From: Pseudorhodobacter antarcticus
GTDB lineage: Bacteria; Pseudomonadota; Alphaproteobacteria; Rhodobacterales; Rhodobacteraceae
Direction: 5' to 3'
DNA: 28,454 nt
Assembly (NCBI GenBank): GCA_945860375.1
Contig: CAMAQR010000042.1
Location: forward strand, 1 to 28,454
In this document: in pieces, positions 1 to 7,909 of the stretch
Numbering within the stretch: the first letter of the stretch is position 1
Layout: each line of letters begins with the position of its first letter
Made by a program: the position numbers and the translations under genes
Notes under the pieces: generated by a model
Database searches by the model: none
What the model saw: only the letters and a program-made list of their open reading frames with translations
Told to the model about the DNA's origin: nothing

Positions 1-548
1 TTCATCCGGCTGGCCCGCGCTGCCTCGCCCGGGCCATAAAGGTAGCCCAGCCGCAAGATGAATATCTGGCAGATGTCGCCCAAAGCACCAGGCACAAGCG
101 CCTCACCGGCGCGTTTGGCGGCACTGTACGGCCCTTGGGCACTTGGGGTGCAGGTGTCGGTCAGGTCTGGCGCGCCATCGGTGGCGGCAAAGACCCCCGA
201 CGACGACAGGTAGACAAAGGCGCGGGGGCGAATGGTGCCGGCATTGGTCAACATGGTCAGCAGTGGCCGGGTGTTGGCGGCGACATGCTGGGCCGGCGTC
301 AACCCCAGCGCTGCGGGATTGGTCGTCAGCGCGGCACCGTGGATCACGATATCCGCCGGGGGCAGTTCGAGGCCGTCCGCCGCGAGATCGGCGGCCAGCA
401 GGTCGCAACCCGCCAGCCGCCGCTCTGCCGCTACGTCAAAGGTCCGGTCAAGCGCGCAGACCCTGTGCCCCAGTGCAGCAAGGCCCGCCGCGATATGTCC
501 CGCAACGAAGCCCCCCGCCCCAGAGATCAGGACCCGCGCGCCGGTCAC
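1..548 (-). CDS. NAD(P)-dependent epimerase/dehydratase, extended SDR family (C-terminus beyond left edge)
   Basis: The minus frame stays open from a GTG at 548-546 to the window edge, giving about 182 residues. It begins MTGARVLISGAGGFVAGHIA, a Rossmann nucleotide-binding start with the GxxGxxG motif near residues 10-16. A Ser-rich strand (YLSSSGVF) and a YSAAK motif supply the SDR catalytic Ser and Tyr-x-x-x-Lys, followed by ILRLGYLYGPG, typical of extended SDRs that act on nucleotide sugars or hydroxy/keto substrates. The GTG shares four bases (GTGA) with the stop of the GntR gene, which supports both the start and co-transcription. The C-terminal substrate-binding part is missing, so the substrate cannot be inferred. 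Membership in the catabolic convoy is inferred from the overlap. Confidence 0.8.
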   Translation of the reverse strand, partial: MTGARVLISGAGGFVAGHIAAGLAALGHRVCALDRTFDVAAERRLAGCDLLAADLAADGLELPPADIVIHGAALTTNPAALGLTPAQHVAANTRPLLTMLTNAGTIRPRAFVYLSSSGVFAATDGAPDLTDTCTPSAQGPYSAAKRAGEALVPGALGDICQIFILRLGYLYGPGEAARASRM

Positions 549-1243
549 AGGTTCATCTCTGCGATGCTTGCCGCGTCAATATCGGCGATGCTTCGGGTGT
601 GTTCGGAAATCAGTCTGACGGCCTTGTCGACATCGCCAGCTTCCAACGCGTGGACGATGGGCGGATGGTTGGCCGCGATTTCGGCCAGATTGGGCTGGGC
701 CACGTTGCGCAGCGCCATGATCTGGTGGATGCGCAGATAAAGGCTGTTCCATGAAGTTAGCAAAAGGTCATGGTCCGACAGGCGGATCAGGGTGCGGTGG
801 AACGCTTCGTCCGCCGCAGTCAGTCCCTCGCGGTCATTGTTGCGGGCGGCGGTTTCCATACTATGGCAATGGATCCAGAGGGGTTCCACTGGTTTGTTCA
901 TTTCAAGAACGCGGCGGACGGCCATCACCTCGAACACTTCGCGCAGGCCATAGGTCTCTTCGATCTCACGCGCGGTCAAGGGCTTTACCCGCTTGCCCTT
1001 GTAAGCGATGGTTTCCACCAGGCCGTCGTTTTCAAGGATCTGAATTGCCTCACGGATGGGGGCTCGGCTGACGTTCATTTGCTCGGCCAATGCGGTTTCC
1101 ACCAGCAATGAGCCGGGGCGCAACTGGCCCGAAACGATGGCGCGTCGCAGCATATCTGCGATCTGCGTTCGCAGGGGCAATTGCTCGATCGGGGTCAGCG
1201 TTGAACGCACACGGTCGAGCTTTGCTGGGGGATGGTCGGTCAC
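545..1243 (-). CDS. GntR-family transcriptional regulator, FadR/FCD subfamily
   Basis: This 232-residue protein has an N-terminal winged helix-turn-helix (about residues 20-90, with LAEQMNVSRAPIREAIQIL as recognition region) and a C-terminal FCD ligand-binding domain (about 95-220). The FCD metal-site pattern is visible: the Asp and His of DEAFH, a His in NHPPIVHALE and the His of SEHTRS, so a carboxylate ligand bound through a metal is likely. I chose the GTG at 1243: it follows a GGAGG ribosome site by 9 bases and overlaps the stop of the DapA-like gene as GTGA. An in-frame GTG at 1264 lacks such a site. FCD regulators usually repress their own catabolic operon until substrate binds. The palindrome at 7802-7825, in the promoter of this same convoy, is the probable target (inference). 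Confidence 0.9.
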   Translation of the reverse strand: MTDHPPAKLDRVRSTLTPIEQLPLRTQIADMLRRAIVSGQLRPGSLLVETALAEQMNVSRAPIREAIQILENDGLVETIAYKGKRVKPLTAREIEETYGLREVFEVMAVRRVLEMNKPVEPLWIHCHSMETAARNNDREGLTAADEAFHRTLIRLSDHDLLLTSWNSLYLRIHQIMALRNVAQPNLAEIAANHPPIVHALEAGDVDKAVRLISEHTRSIADIDAASIAEMNL

Positions 1244-2142
1244 GAGATGTGTCCTCCAAAACACAGAGAAGAGGCACGCTTGATGTCCACGTCGTACGAT
1301 GCGTCAAGGCGCATCAGTGGCGGACGGGTGATCGCGTAAGCGGGGTCGGACAGGCGGCTGGCGATAGTCGCCTTGATCGCTGGGATCAGTGGCATCTTTT
1401 CAAAGAGCGAACGGACAACGCCGACCGCCTCAAGGCGCGCCGATTCTTCAGGCATGCCAAGCGCGCGGATCAGCGCCATGATGCCCGCCGCATTTACGTT
1501 TGCACTGGCGCTGATACAGCCGGCGCCGCCTGCGGCAACGTTGCGCACCAGAAGGGACTCCGACGCCGAATAGGTCTCTATCTCCGGGAAGGCGGCAATC
1601 ACGGCGGCGGTGTTGTCCCAGTTGCCGGAGCTGTCCTTCAGGCCCGCGACAACGCCGGGAAATTCGATGGTCAGCCGCTCGATCAGGTCCAGCGTGATGC
1701 CGACGCCAGTCATCAGCGGGATATGGTAAAGGTAAAGACGCAGGCCGTCCGACCCCACCGCCTCGATCAGGCGGGCATAGCTGGCAAAAAGGCCATCAGG
1801 CGAGACGGGTTTGTAAAAGAACGGCGGCAAGGTCAGCGTGCCGCGCACGCCATGCGACAGGGCATGACGTGTCAGCGCGATGCTGTCGGGCAAAGCGGCA
1901 CAGCCGGTGCCGGGAATCAGGCGGGTGGCGGGGATACCCGCATCGACCAGCGCATCGAGGGCTGCCATGCGTTCGCCGACGCTCATCGAGGTCGCCTCGG
2001 ACGTGGTGCCGAATGGGGCAAGCCCGTCGGCCCCGTCTACCAGCAACAGCCGCGAATGAGCGATGAAGCGCTCGGTGTCCACGCTCAGATCGGCGCGGAA
2101 CGGGGTGATGGCGGGGACGAAAAGACGGGTCTGGTGGGTCAT
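1240..2142 (-). CDS. Dihydrodipicolinate synthase / N-acetylneuraminate lyase (DapA/NAL) family aldolase
   Basis: The 300-residue protein has the length and motifs of the class I aldolase TIM barrel family. Seen are an FGTTSEA loop (44-50; GTTGE in true DapA), the YHIP motif with the catalytic Tyr near 139, and the Schiff-base Lys near 169 in GLKDSSGN. These enzymes condense or cleave 2-oxo acids, usually pyruvate, with an aldehyde through a lysine imine. The divergent GTTSEA loop and the setting among degradative genes argue against lysine biosynthesis. A retro-aldol step on a 2-oxo acid made by the aminotransferases or dehydrogenase nearby is a plausible role (inference). The start overlaps the AllA-like stop as ATGA. 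Confidence 0.9.
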   Translation of the reverse strand: MTHQTRLFVPAITPFRADLSVDTERFIAHSRLLLVDGADGLAPFGTTSEATSMSVGERMAALDALVDAGIPATRLIPGTGCAALPDSIALTRHALSHGVRGTLTLPPFFYKPVSPDGLFASYARLIEAVGSDGLRLYLYHIPLMTGVGITLDLIERLTIEFPGVVAGLKDSSGNWDNTAAVIAAFPEIETYSASESLLVRNVAAGGAGCISASANVNAAGIMALIRALGMPEESARLEAVGVVRSLFEKMPLIPAIKATIASRLSDPAYAITRPPLMRLDASYDVDIKRASSLCFGGHIS

Positions 2143-2639
2143 GGTACAAGTTCCTGTGCCGGCGGGCCGGTCAGCATTAGGGGGGGGATCGCGACGATCA
2201 CATCGTCATCGGCCGCACCGCGCAGCATCATCACCGCAAAATGTCCGTCGCGGTCGAGCACCGTGATCGGGGCGTGCCAGACGCCGGGGCGGTAGACCAC
2301 GCCGCGCGTTCCCGGCAGCACCATCGACAAGGCGCGCGCAGGGTCTGGCCACCCCTCAGCGTCCGACGGCATCACCGTGACCAAATAGCGGCTGACATCC
2401 AGCGGCAGGAATACCTGCGCAGCATGGGGATGCTTTTCCGTCTGATGCAGCGCCACGGGCAGCGCGCTGACGGCGACGGAGTTCACATGGCAGCGCAGGT
2501 CCAGATCCGGCACCGGCAGCAGCCAATGCTCGAACTGCCGCCGTGAACCATGGCGGTCAGGCGGCGTCAGGATCTCGCCAAACGGTGCGAACGCCTCGTC
2601 ATCCGGAGCGCCCGTGATTAGTCGCCTTACGGAACTCAT
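2139..2639 (-). CDS. allA: Ureidoglycolate lyase (AllA) family protein
   Basis: This 166-residue protein matches the length and cupin-like layout of AllA, which splits ureidoglycolate into glyoxylate and urea in allantoin breakdown. Seen are an N-terminal F-x-P-F-G-E segment (FAPFGEIL), the EKHPHAAQVFLPLD motif near residues 68-81 and VVYRPGVWHAPI near 114-125, which correspond to recalled family signatures (E-x-HP, Q-x-F-x-PL, Y-x-x-G-x-WH-x-P). An upstream in-frame ATG exists, but the ATG at 2639 overlaps the stop of the PuuE-like gene as ATGA and fits the family length. Genuine ureidoglycolate activity is possible given PuuE-, AllB- and AllD-like neighbours. Urate oxidase, transthyretin-like hydrolase and allantoicase genes are not in the window, so the substrate may be a different ureide or hydroxy acid. 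Confidence 0.85.
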   Translation of the reverse strand: MSSVRRLITGAPDDEAFAPFGEILTPPDRHGSRRQFEHWLLPVPDLDLRCHVNSVAVSALPVALHQTEKHPHAAQVFLPLDVSRYLVTVMPSDAEGWPDPARALSMVLPGTRGVVYRPGVWHAPITVLDRDGHFAVMMLRGAADDDVIVAIPPLMLTGPPAQELVP

Positions 2640-3562
2640 TGGGAGCACACCCCCTGCGGCTGATACGGCACCTGAGCGCGGAAATGCGCGGCGAGATCGG
2701 CGCGGCGGCACACCCAGACATCGTCGCGGCCCGCGATGTGGTCGAGAAACGCAAGCAGCCCCACCATCCGACCGGGCTGGCCCAGAACACGAGTATGCAT
2801 GCCGACCGACATCATGCGCGGATGCAGATGGGCCTCGGCCGCAAGCACATCAAAGCTATCGATCAGGATTTCACCGAAGGCTCGGCCGGTGACAAGCGAC
2901 CCGCCGACCAGCTTGGCGTCATTGGTGGCCAGCGAATAGGGCACCACCAAGTGTCCCTTGCCCGCGACGGTCTGCCAATAGGGAAGTTCGTCATTGTAGG
3001 CGTCGCTGTCATAGGAAAACCCGCCATGTTCCTGCACCAGCCGGCGGGTTGCGGGGCTTGGCCCGTAGCGGCAGTACCAGCCCTCGGCCGGGCGCCCGAT
3101 TGTCTTCAGGATCGAGGCGTGGGCCCGCGCGATGTGGTCACGCTCGGTCGCCTCGTCCAGGAGGTAATGCTCGATCCAGCGCCAGCCGTGGCAGACGATG
3201 TCCCAGTCGGTTGCCGCAATCGCCGCCGCCGCATCGGGCGCGCGTTCCAACGCCAGGGCAGAGGCGAAGACGGTCAGGGGCAAGCCCCGATCGCGAAACA
3301 ACCGGTAGAGCCGCCAGAACCCGACCCTGGTACCGAACTCGAACATGCTTTCCGCTGCAAGGTCGCGCAGACCGGGCGGCACCCGCGCTTGCGCCACCTC
3401 GGTCAGCGCCGCATCAGATTTCCCATCACCGTCGCCGAAGGAGTATTCGGACCCCTCTTCGTAGTTGAGCACGAAATTCACTGCAACGCGGGCCCCGTTT
3501 GGCCAACGGATGTCCGGCGCATGGTTGCCATAGCCGATAAGGGGGCGAGGGGCGTCCGACAT
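2636..3562 (-). CDS. puuE: Polysaccharide deacetylase-fold allantoinase-like protein (PuuE type)
   Basis: The 308-residue protein resembles the NodB/polysaccharide deacetylase-fold allantoinases such as PuuE, which hydrolyse a cyclic ureide ring. The N-terminus carries VNFVLNYEEGSEYSFGDGD, a PuuE-like substitute for the usual deacetylase start motif. HGWRWIEH and a C-terminal MSVGMHTRVLGQPGR segment supply His and Arg residues typical of this branch. The length fits full-length PuuE. I chose the ATG at 3562, which overlaps the upstream stop (TGATG); a TTG at 3565 is the alternative. The next gene is an AllA-like lyase, which supports a ring-opening role on allantoin or a related cyclic amide. 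Peptidoglycan or chitin deacetylation is less likely because the classical DD...HxxxH layout is not evident and no signal peptide is seen. Confidence 0.8.
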   Translation of the reverse strand: MSDAPRPLIGYGNHAPDIRWPNGARVAVNFVLNYEEGSEYSFGDGDGKSDAALTEVAQARVPPGLRDLAAESMFEFGTRVGFWRLYRLFRDRGLPLTVFASALALERAPDAAAAIAATDWDIVCHGWRWIEHYLLDEATERDHIARAHASILKTIGRPAEGWYCRYGPSPATRRLVQEHGGFSYDSDAYNDELPYWQTVAGKGHLVVPYSLATNDAKLVGGSLVTGRAFGEILIDSFDVLAAEAHLHPRMMSVGMHTRVLGQPGRMVGLLAFLDHIAGRDDVWVCRRADLAAHFRAQVPYQPQGVCSQ

Positions 3563-4548
3563 CAATCACGCGTCCCTGACACTTTGCAAAAGAAGCAGCA
3601 CCAGTCACCGGTCTGCACATTGGGCAAGGCCCGCAGACCGAAGAACATGCCATCAGCGGGGGCCACCAACTGGTCTAGTGTGTCACCGAAGATGTTGACG
3701 ATACGAGCAATAGGGTCGCCCTTCTTCATCATCGTCAGAAACTCCACCCCATCCGCTGGCAAGAAGATTCCCGAGGCGGCGGCAAGCAAGGCCTCTTGTT
3801 CGCCGATGTAACGGGGGTGGGGGTATTCGGCCGTGCCGGGATACATCTTGTAGTGGCGCAGGATATTCAGGATTGAGTCCGCAAGTTCGCGTCCGACCCG
3901 GGCGAATTCCTTGGGCGAGGTGGCGGAGCGGCCACCAAGTTCGACAGTGATGCCGACCTTGCCGATGTCCTTCATATGGGCCATCGGGCTGCCCTTGGGC
4001 AGGAAGTTTGACATGATGCAGCCCCAGCCTGGGCCCATCGCGGTCGCCAATTCCACCGAGGCGGGGGATTCGTCGACGAAGATCGCCTTCGCCAGATAGC
4101 TATGCGCACCACCGGAATGGATCGAGATTTCGAAGTCGGCGACCGGCCCCATCGCGGCGGCATGGGCGGCGGCGATCCGGTCGGACAGATAGCCCTTGGC
4201 ATTGCCGGGATAGATCCGGTTCATGTCGTAGCTGAAGGTATCCAGCGGATTGCCACGCTGAGCCGCCTCGAACGCGGGAACGTTCACCACCGGGACCATC
4301 ACCAGTCGGCCCTTTAGTTGAGCGGGATCCACTTCTGCCAGTGCGATCTGGCAGGCTAGTGGGCCTTCCGGCTCATCGCCATGGATCGCACCGTTGACCC
4401 AGAAGCAGGGGCCGTCCATCGCCCCGTTGACGATGACCACGGGGATTTCAATCGGAGTGCCCCCGGCCAGATGGGTGACGGGAATGACACCGCGGGCGAT
4501 AGTGCCCGGCGCTGCCGAGGCGGTGCCGATGGTCAGGGTTTGCGGCAT
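3562..4548 (-). CDS. Succinylglutamate desuccinylase/aspartoacylase-family zinc deacylase (M14-like)
   Basis: This 328-residue cytoplasmic protein has the zinc carboxypeptidase-like fold of the AstE/aspartoacylase family, which removes acyl groups from N-acyl amino acids. The metal site is clear: H56 and E59 in NGAIHGDEPEG and H144 in SIHSGG, with a candidate catalytic Glu at E203 in TVELGG. A DMNRIYPG motif (about 108-115) contributes substrate-binding Asn/Arg. The C-terminal 80 residues form the beta domain common to the wider family. The ATG at 4548 is preceded by a good AAGGGAG ribosome site. The 1-base gap from the VOC gene indicates one transcript. Deacylation or amide cleavage of an intermediate is expected, but which acyl group cannot be read from the sequence. 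Confidence 0.87.
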   Translation of the reverse strand: MPQTLTIGTASAAPGTIARGVIPVTHLAGGTPIEIPVVIVNGAMDGPCFWVNGAIHGDEPEGPLACQIALAEVDPAQLKGRLVMVPVVNVPAFEAAQRGNPLDTFSYDMNRIYPGNAKGYLSDRIAAAHAAAMGPVADFEISIHSGGAHSYLAKAIFVDESPASVELATAMGPGWGCIMSNFLPKGSPMAHMKDIGKVGITVELGGRSATSPKEFARVGRELADSILNILRHYKMYPGTAEYPHPRYIGEQEALLAAASGIFLPADGVEFLTMMKKGDPIARIVNIFGDTLDQLVAPADGMFFGLRALPNVQTGDWCCFFCKVSGTRD

Positions 4549-4549
4549 G

Positions 4550-5026
4550 TCAGACTCCCTTGACCTGGTAACGATCCAATTGCTCGGGCGTGTAGACCTG
4601 CATGAATTCGATCTCGATGCCGCCCGCGTCATTGTCGAGAAAGGCGACCCAGCCTTCGGGATGCGGGTGCGAACCGTATTTCTGGCAAGCCTGGCAGATG
4701 CGCAGCGTTGCGCCCTCTTCCTGGGCGTGAGCCAAGGCCATGTCGATGTCCGTCACCTCATAGCAGATGTGGTGCAGGCCTTCGGAGCCACGCTCGTCGA
4801 TCCATTTGGCAAAGCGGCCCTGCGGGTCAAGCGATTGACATAGTTGATATTCAATGCCACCCAGATTGAAAAGCGCCACCTTGTTCTGCGACTTGGGGAA
4901 TACTGTAATCTCGGTGTCGGCGGGCACGTCCAGAAAGCGGGCGTAAGTGGCCAGCGCCGCCTCGGCGTCGCGCACGCCAAAGGCCATGTGCTTGATGCCG
5001 ATTACGTTGGGGTTGTCGGTCTTCAT
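4550..5026 (-). CDS. VOC (glyoxalase/methylmalonyl-CoA epimerase-like) superfamily protein
   Basis: The 158-residue protein has two beta-alpha-beta-beta-beta modules typical of the vicinal oxygen chelate superfamily. Likely metal ligands are H13 (GIKHMAF), H85 or H86 (LHHICYEV) and E138 or E140 near the end (GGIEIEFMQ). The overall layout resembles methylmalonyl-CoA epimerase and related lactoylglutathione lyases, so an epimerase, isomerase or dioxygenase-like reaction on an oxygen-chelating substrate is expected. The ATG at 5026 follows an AAGGAG ribosome site in the 11-base gap after the aminotransferase. The longer reading frame upstream overlaps the aminotransferase and is rejected. The specific reaction is unknown. 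Confidence 0.88.
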   Translation of the reverse strand: MKTDNPNVIGIKHMAFGVRDAEAALATYARFLDVPADTEITVFPKSQNKVALFNLGGIEYQLCQSLDPQGRFAKWIDERGSEGLHHICYEVTDIDMALAHAQEEGATLRICQACQKYGSHPHPEGWVAFLDNDAGGIEIEFMQVYTPEQLDRYQVKGV

Positions 5027-5037
5027 CGGGGGCTCCT

Positions 5038-6219
5038 TCAGGCGGCTTCGGTGCGGATGGCCGCGACGACGGTCTTCATCCGGGTGATGGCTTCGCGGAT
5101 ACGGTCGACGGGCTGGGTCAGCGACATGCGGACGAAATCGTCGGTGTAATCGCCGTAGATGCCGCCGGGGTACATCAGCACCTGGCCTTCGCGCAGCAAC
5201 CGCTCGCAAAAGGCGGTCGCGCCGATCCCGGTGGAGGCGACGTTGGCATAGACATAGAATGCGCCCTGCGGCTCGGCGTAGGGGATGCCCATTTCGGTCA
5301 GCCCGGCGCAAAGGGCGACGCGGCGCGCGTCATAGATCTGGCGCATCTCTTCGACGCAGTCCTGCGGGCCGGTCAGCGCGGCTATGGCAGCGTGCTGGCT
5401 GGCAGCGGCTGTTGAGATGGCGAAGGCGTGGTTGATCTCGGCCAGGGCGGGGATCAGGTCGGGCGGTCCGGCAAAGTAGCCGATGCGCCAACCGGTCATT
5501 GCATAGGCCTTGCTGAACCCCGACAGGGTGATCGTGCGATCGAACATGCCCGGCAGGCTTGCAACCGGCTGCACGGTGTTGTTGCCGTAGGTCAGGCGGG
5601 CATAGATCTCGTCGGAAATCACGATCAGGTCGTGTTTGCGCGCCACTTCCGCGATGCGGCGCACCTCGGACGGGGGTGTGACGGTGCCGGTCGGGTTCGA
5701 CGGGTTGATCAACACGAGTATCTTGGAACGGGGCGTGATATGCGCCTCGACCATCTCCGCCGTCAGGGTGAAGTTCGTCTCCATCGACATGCGGATGTGG
5801 ACAGTTTCAGCACCCGCCATCTCGGCGGCCTGATGGTAGGGGTTGTAGCCCGGACAGGGCACCAAGATCTCATCACCCGGGTTCAGAAGTGCCAGCGCGA
5901 TGATGAACATCGCATGCTGCCCGCCGGGGGTGACGACAATGTTTTCGGGCGCATAGGTAGCCCCGCCATAGGCGGCGATATTGGCCGCAATGGCCTGACG
6001 CAGGGCGGGCAGGCCAAGCGGGTGGGTATAATGTGTCGCGCCGTTGCCAAGCGCGTTCTGCCCCGCTTTGATGATATGCGCGGGCGTGTCGAGGTCGGGA
6101 TCACCCCGCCCCAGCTTGATCACGTCCGTCAAGCCCTCGGCGATGTCCGTCATGCGGGTGATAAGGTGGGCATCCTTGAGCTTGACCCGGTCGGCAAGGC
6201 GCGTGGTCGCGTTCATCAT
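5038..6219 (-). CDS. PLP-dependent aminotransferase, class I/II (fold type I)
   Basis: This 393-residue enzyme shows the full aspartate aminotransferase-like pattern: a GRGDPD N-terminal segment (about 38-43), NPSNPTG (about 172-178), SDEIYARL with the PLP-ring Asp near 203 and the Tyr near 206, the Schiff-base Lys near 237 in SGFSKAYAMTGWRIGY, and a C-terminal FVRMSL with the substrate-carboxylate Arg. It should exchange an amino acid for its 2-oxo acid using PLP. It is clearly paralogous to the aminotransferase on the other arm, sharing the GRGDPD, NP(S/N)NPTG and GFSK-x-YAMTGWR blocks. The start used is the ATG at 6219, which overlaps the M32 stop (TGATG); the next ATG at 6216 is equally possible. 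The substrate is not evident. Confidence 0.93.
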   Translation of the reverse strand: MMNATTRLADRVKLKDAHLITRMTDIAEGLTDVIKLGRGDPDLDTPAHIIKAGQNALGNGATHYTHPLGLPALRQAIAANIAAYGGATYAPENIVVTPGGQHAMFIIALALLNPGDEILVPCPGYNPYHQAAEMAGAETVHIRMSMETNFTLTAEMVEAHITPRSKILVLINPSNPTGTVTPPSEVRRIAEVARKHDLIVISDEIYARLTYGNNTVQPVASLPGMFDRTITLSGFSKAYAMTGWRIGYFAGPPDLIPALAEINHAFAISTAAASQHAAIAALTGPQDCVEEMRQIYDARRVALCAGLTEMGIPYAEPQGAFYVYANVASTGIGATAFCERLLREGQVLMYPGGIYGDYTDDFVRMSLTQPVDRIREAITRMKTVVAAIRTEAA

Positions 6220-7739
6220 CAAACCCCGTAGACTTCGGAATATTTCTGCGTCAGGTGCGCCACATAGGGGGCGGGATCGAGCGAACGGCCAGTCGCGCGG
6301 ACAAGTAGTTCATCGCGGGTGTAGCGGCGGCCGTGGCGGTGGACATGTTCGGTCATCCATTCGCGCACCGGCGTATAGTCGGCGCGCGATAGGCCATCGG
6401 CCACTGCGGCATCCTCGCGTGCTTTGGCAAACAGCTGGCCCGCCATGACGTTGCCGATGGTGTAGTTGCAAAAGGTGCCGATCTGGCCCGAGGACCAGTG
6501 CACGTCCTGCAGCACGCCGAGCCGGTTGCTGGGCACATCAAGGTCAAGGTATTCCTTGATCTTGGCATTCCACGCCTCGGGCAGATCCTTCACCGACAGC
6601 GATCCATCCACGAGCGCTGCCTCGATATCGACACGCAGCATGATGTGGAAGTCATAGGTCAATTCGTCCGCCTCGACCCGGATGAAGCCCGGCTTCACGC
6701 GGTTCACGCCGCGCCAGAAGGCGGTGGCGTCGACATCGGCAAGCTGGTCGGGGAACGCGGCCTTGGCTTCGGCGAAGTTCAGTTCCCAGAACTCACGCGA
6801 GCGGCCAACTTGGTTTTCAAACAGCCGCGATTGGCTTTCATGCGCACCGAAGCTGACACCGCTGACCGCGTAAAGGCCGATCAGGTCGGTCGCCAAGGGC
6901 GTGCGGACAAAAGCGGGATCGGCGTATTGTTCATACAGGCCGTGGCCCGCTTCGTGCAGGGTTCCGAACAGGCTGCCGGGCATCCAGTCTTCAACGATGC
7001 GGGTGGTGATCCGCACGTCGTTCCGGGTGAACGATACCTCGAACGGGTGGACGGTCAGGTCAAGCCGACCGCGGTGCAAGTCATAGCCAAGCTTGCGGGC
7101 CATCGACAGGCCGAACGCCAGCTGCTGCTCGGCGGGATAGGCGCGCTCCAGAAAGTCGATACGCGGTGTGTCGGCCCCCTGCACCTTGCGCAGCAACGGC
7201 AGAAGCCCCTCGCGCAGCGTGGCGAAAAGGGTTTTCAGGGTGGCCATCGTCTCACCAGGTTCGAACCTGTACATCAGCGCATCATAGGGGTGCGTCTCGT
7301 AGCCGATATGCTCGGCCATCTCGCGGTTCAGGGCGACGGTCTCTTCCAGCAGCGGCGCGAAGGCGGCAAAATCGTCATTCTTGCGCGCTTCGGCCCATAT
7401 GTCATGGCCAAGGCCGCCCAGTTCTGTCCGCTTGCGGATCAGGCCGGAAGGGATGCGCAGATGATAGTCGATGGCGTCACGCGTCTGGGCGCAGATGGTG
7501 CGCTCAACGCTACCAACGGGGGTAGAGGAAACCTCACCCTCCGCCTTGTCCAGCAGGCGGCGGGTTTCGTCGGACACAAGCACGTCGCGCGCCAGCCCCA
7601 TCAGGGTGGCCATCTGCTTCGCACGGGTCGCGGCACCGCCGGGGGGCATCATGGTGTTGGCGTCCCACGACAGAATGGACTTGGCGTTGAGCAGGTCGTT
7701 CACCTGCCCCATCCGGTCAAGAAATGCTGCATATCCCAT
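6219..7739 (-). CDS. M32-family metallocarboxypeptidase (carboxypeptidase Taq type)
   Basis: The 506-residue protein matches the length of M32 carboxypeptidases, which release C-terminal amino acids from peptides in the cytoplasm. The zinc motif HEAGH lies at about 262-266, preceded by DLTVHPFEVSFTRNDVRITT, a family block with the HPF motif near 231, and followed by GAHESQSRLFENQVGR, which contains the third metal-binding Glu. An N-terminal SWDANTMMPPGGAATRA segment (24-40) is also characteristic. The ATG at 7739 is used because it sits after an AAGGGAAG stretch and starts the conserved region; an ATG at 7781 would add 14 unsupported residues. This is the first gene of the leftward convoy, about 55 bases from the predicted start of transcription. 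It points to a peptide- or amide-linked substrate. Confidence 0.93.
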   Translation of the reverse strand: MGYAAFLDRMGQVNDLLNAKSILSWDANTMMPPGGAATRAKQMATLMGLARDVLVSDETRRLLDKAEGEVSSTPVGSVERTICAQTRDAIDYHLRIPSGLIRKRTELGGLGHDIWAEARKNDDFAAFAPLLEETVALNREMAEHIGYETHPYDALMYRFEPGETMATLKTLFATLREGLLPLLRKVQGADTPRIDFLERAYPAEQQLAFGLSMARKLGYDLHRGRLDLTVHPFEVSFTRNDVRITTRIVEDWMPGSLFGTLHEAGHGLYEQYADPAFVRTPLATDLIGLYAVSGVSFGAHESQSRLFENQVGRSREFWELNFAEAKAAFPDQLADVDATAFWRGVNRVKPGFIRVEADELTYDFHIMLRVDIEAALVDGSLSVKDLPEAWNAKIKEYLDLDVPSNRLGVLQDVHWSSGQIGTFCNYTIGNVMAGQLFAKAREDAAVADGLSRADYTPVREWMTEHVHRHGRRYTRDELLVRATGRSLDPAPYVAHLTQKYSEVYGV

Positions 7740-7800
7740 GGCTAAGCTGTCTTCCCTTCGATCGTTGCCGACTCGGCGCATAGCATCGGTCGACTGATAG

Positions 7801-7830
7801 ATTGTATGTTGTCGACAACCGACAAATCAA
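7801..7830 (-). promoter_or_regulatory. Predicted sigma-70-like promoter for the leftward convoy
   Basis: Read on the minus strand there is a -35 TTGATT (7830-7825), an 18-base spacer and a -10 TACAAT (7806-7801, five of six matches to TATAAT). The palindromic operator core lies wholly inside the spacer. Transcription would begin near 7794, leaving a leader of about 55 bases before the M32 carboxypeptidase. This is seen in sequence only; the start site has not been mapped. Confidence 0.55.
7802..7825. promoter_or_regulatory. Palindromic operator, probable GntR/FCD binding site
   Basis: A perfect 12-bp palindrome, GTTGTCGACAAC (7808-7819), is flanked symmetrically by TTGT and ACAA, so the two 12-base halves match at 10 of 12 positions. 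TTGTCGACAA-like sites are typical of FadR/FCD-subfamily GntR regulators, and such a regulator is encoded in the leftward convoy. The site occupies the spacer of the leftward promoter and overlaps the -35 of the possible rightward one, so one bound dimer or dimer pair could repress both arms. Binding is inferred. Confidence 0.65.
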
Positions 7831-7842
7831 CTAGTTTATGAT
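7812..7842 (+). promoter_or_regulatory. Possible rightward promoter for the DUF4438-to-ABC convoy
   Basis: A -10 TATGAT (7837-7842, five of six matches) follows a TCGACA (7812-7817, five of six matches to TTGACA) with a long 19-base spacer. The -35 lies within the operator palindrome. The spacing is suboptimal, so an activator or another promoter may be used. The first gene starts at 7910 after a GGGGGTG ribosome site. Confidence 0.3.
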
Positions 7843-7909
7843 TCGAACGGGATTGTCAAGGCGACTTTGGCCGACGCCCGCGCCACCTGAAAGACCGGCC
7901 GGGGGTGCC

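Noticed and set aside
1090..2295. A 401-codon open frame on the plus strand opposite the DapA-like, GntR and AllA-like genes
   Set aside because: It is antisense to genes with clear family motifs, has no recognisable domain and reflects the long spurious frames common in high-GC DNA.
2639..3811. A 390-codon plus-strand frame opposite the PuuE-like gene
   Set aside because: There is no domain and the composition is low in meaning; the opposite strand encodes a convincing PuuE-like protein.
6498..7745. A 415-codon plus-strand frame opposite the M32 carboxypeptidase
   Set aside because: The minus strand has the HEAGH zinc motif and full M32 length, so this frame is a shadow.
7838..7909. N-terminal extension of the first DUF4438 protein from an ATG at 7838
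   Set aside because: The ATG overlaps the putative -10 box, has no ribosome site, and the extra residues have no match in the paralogue; the start at 7910 is better.
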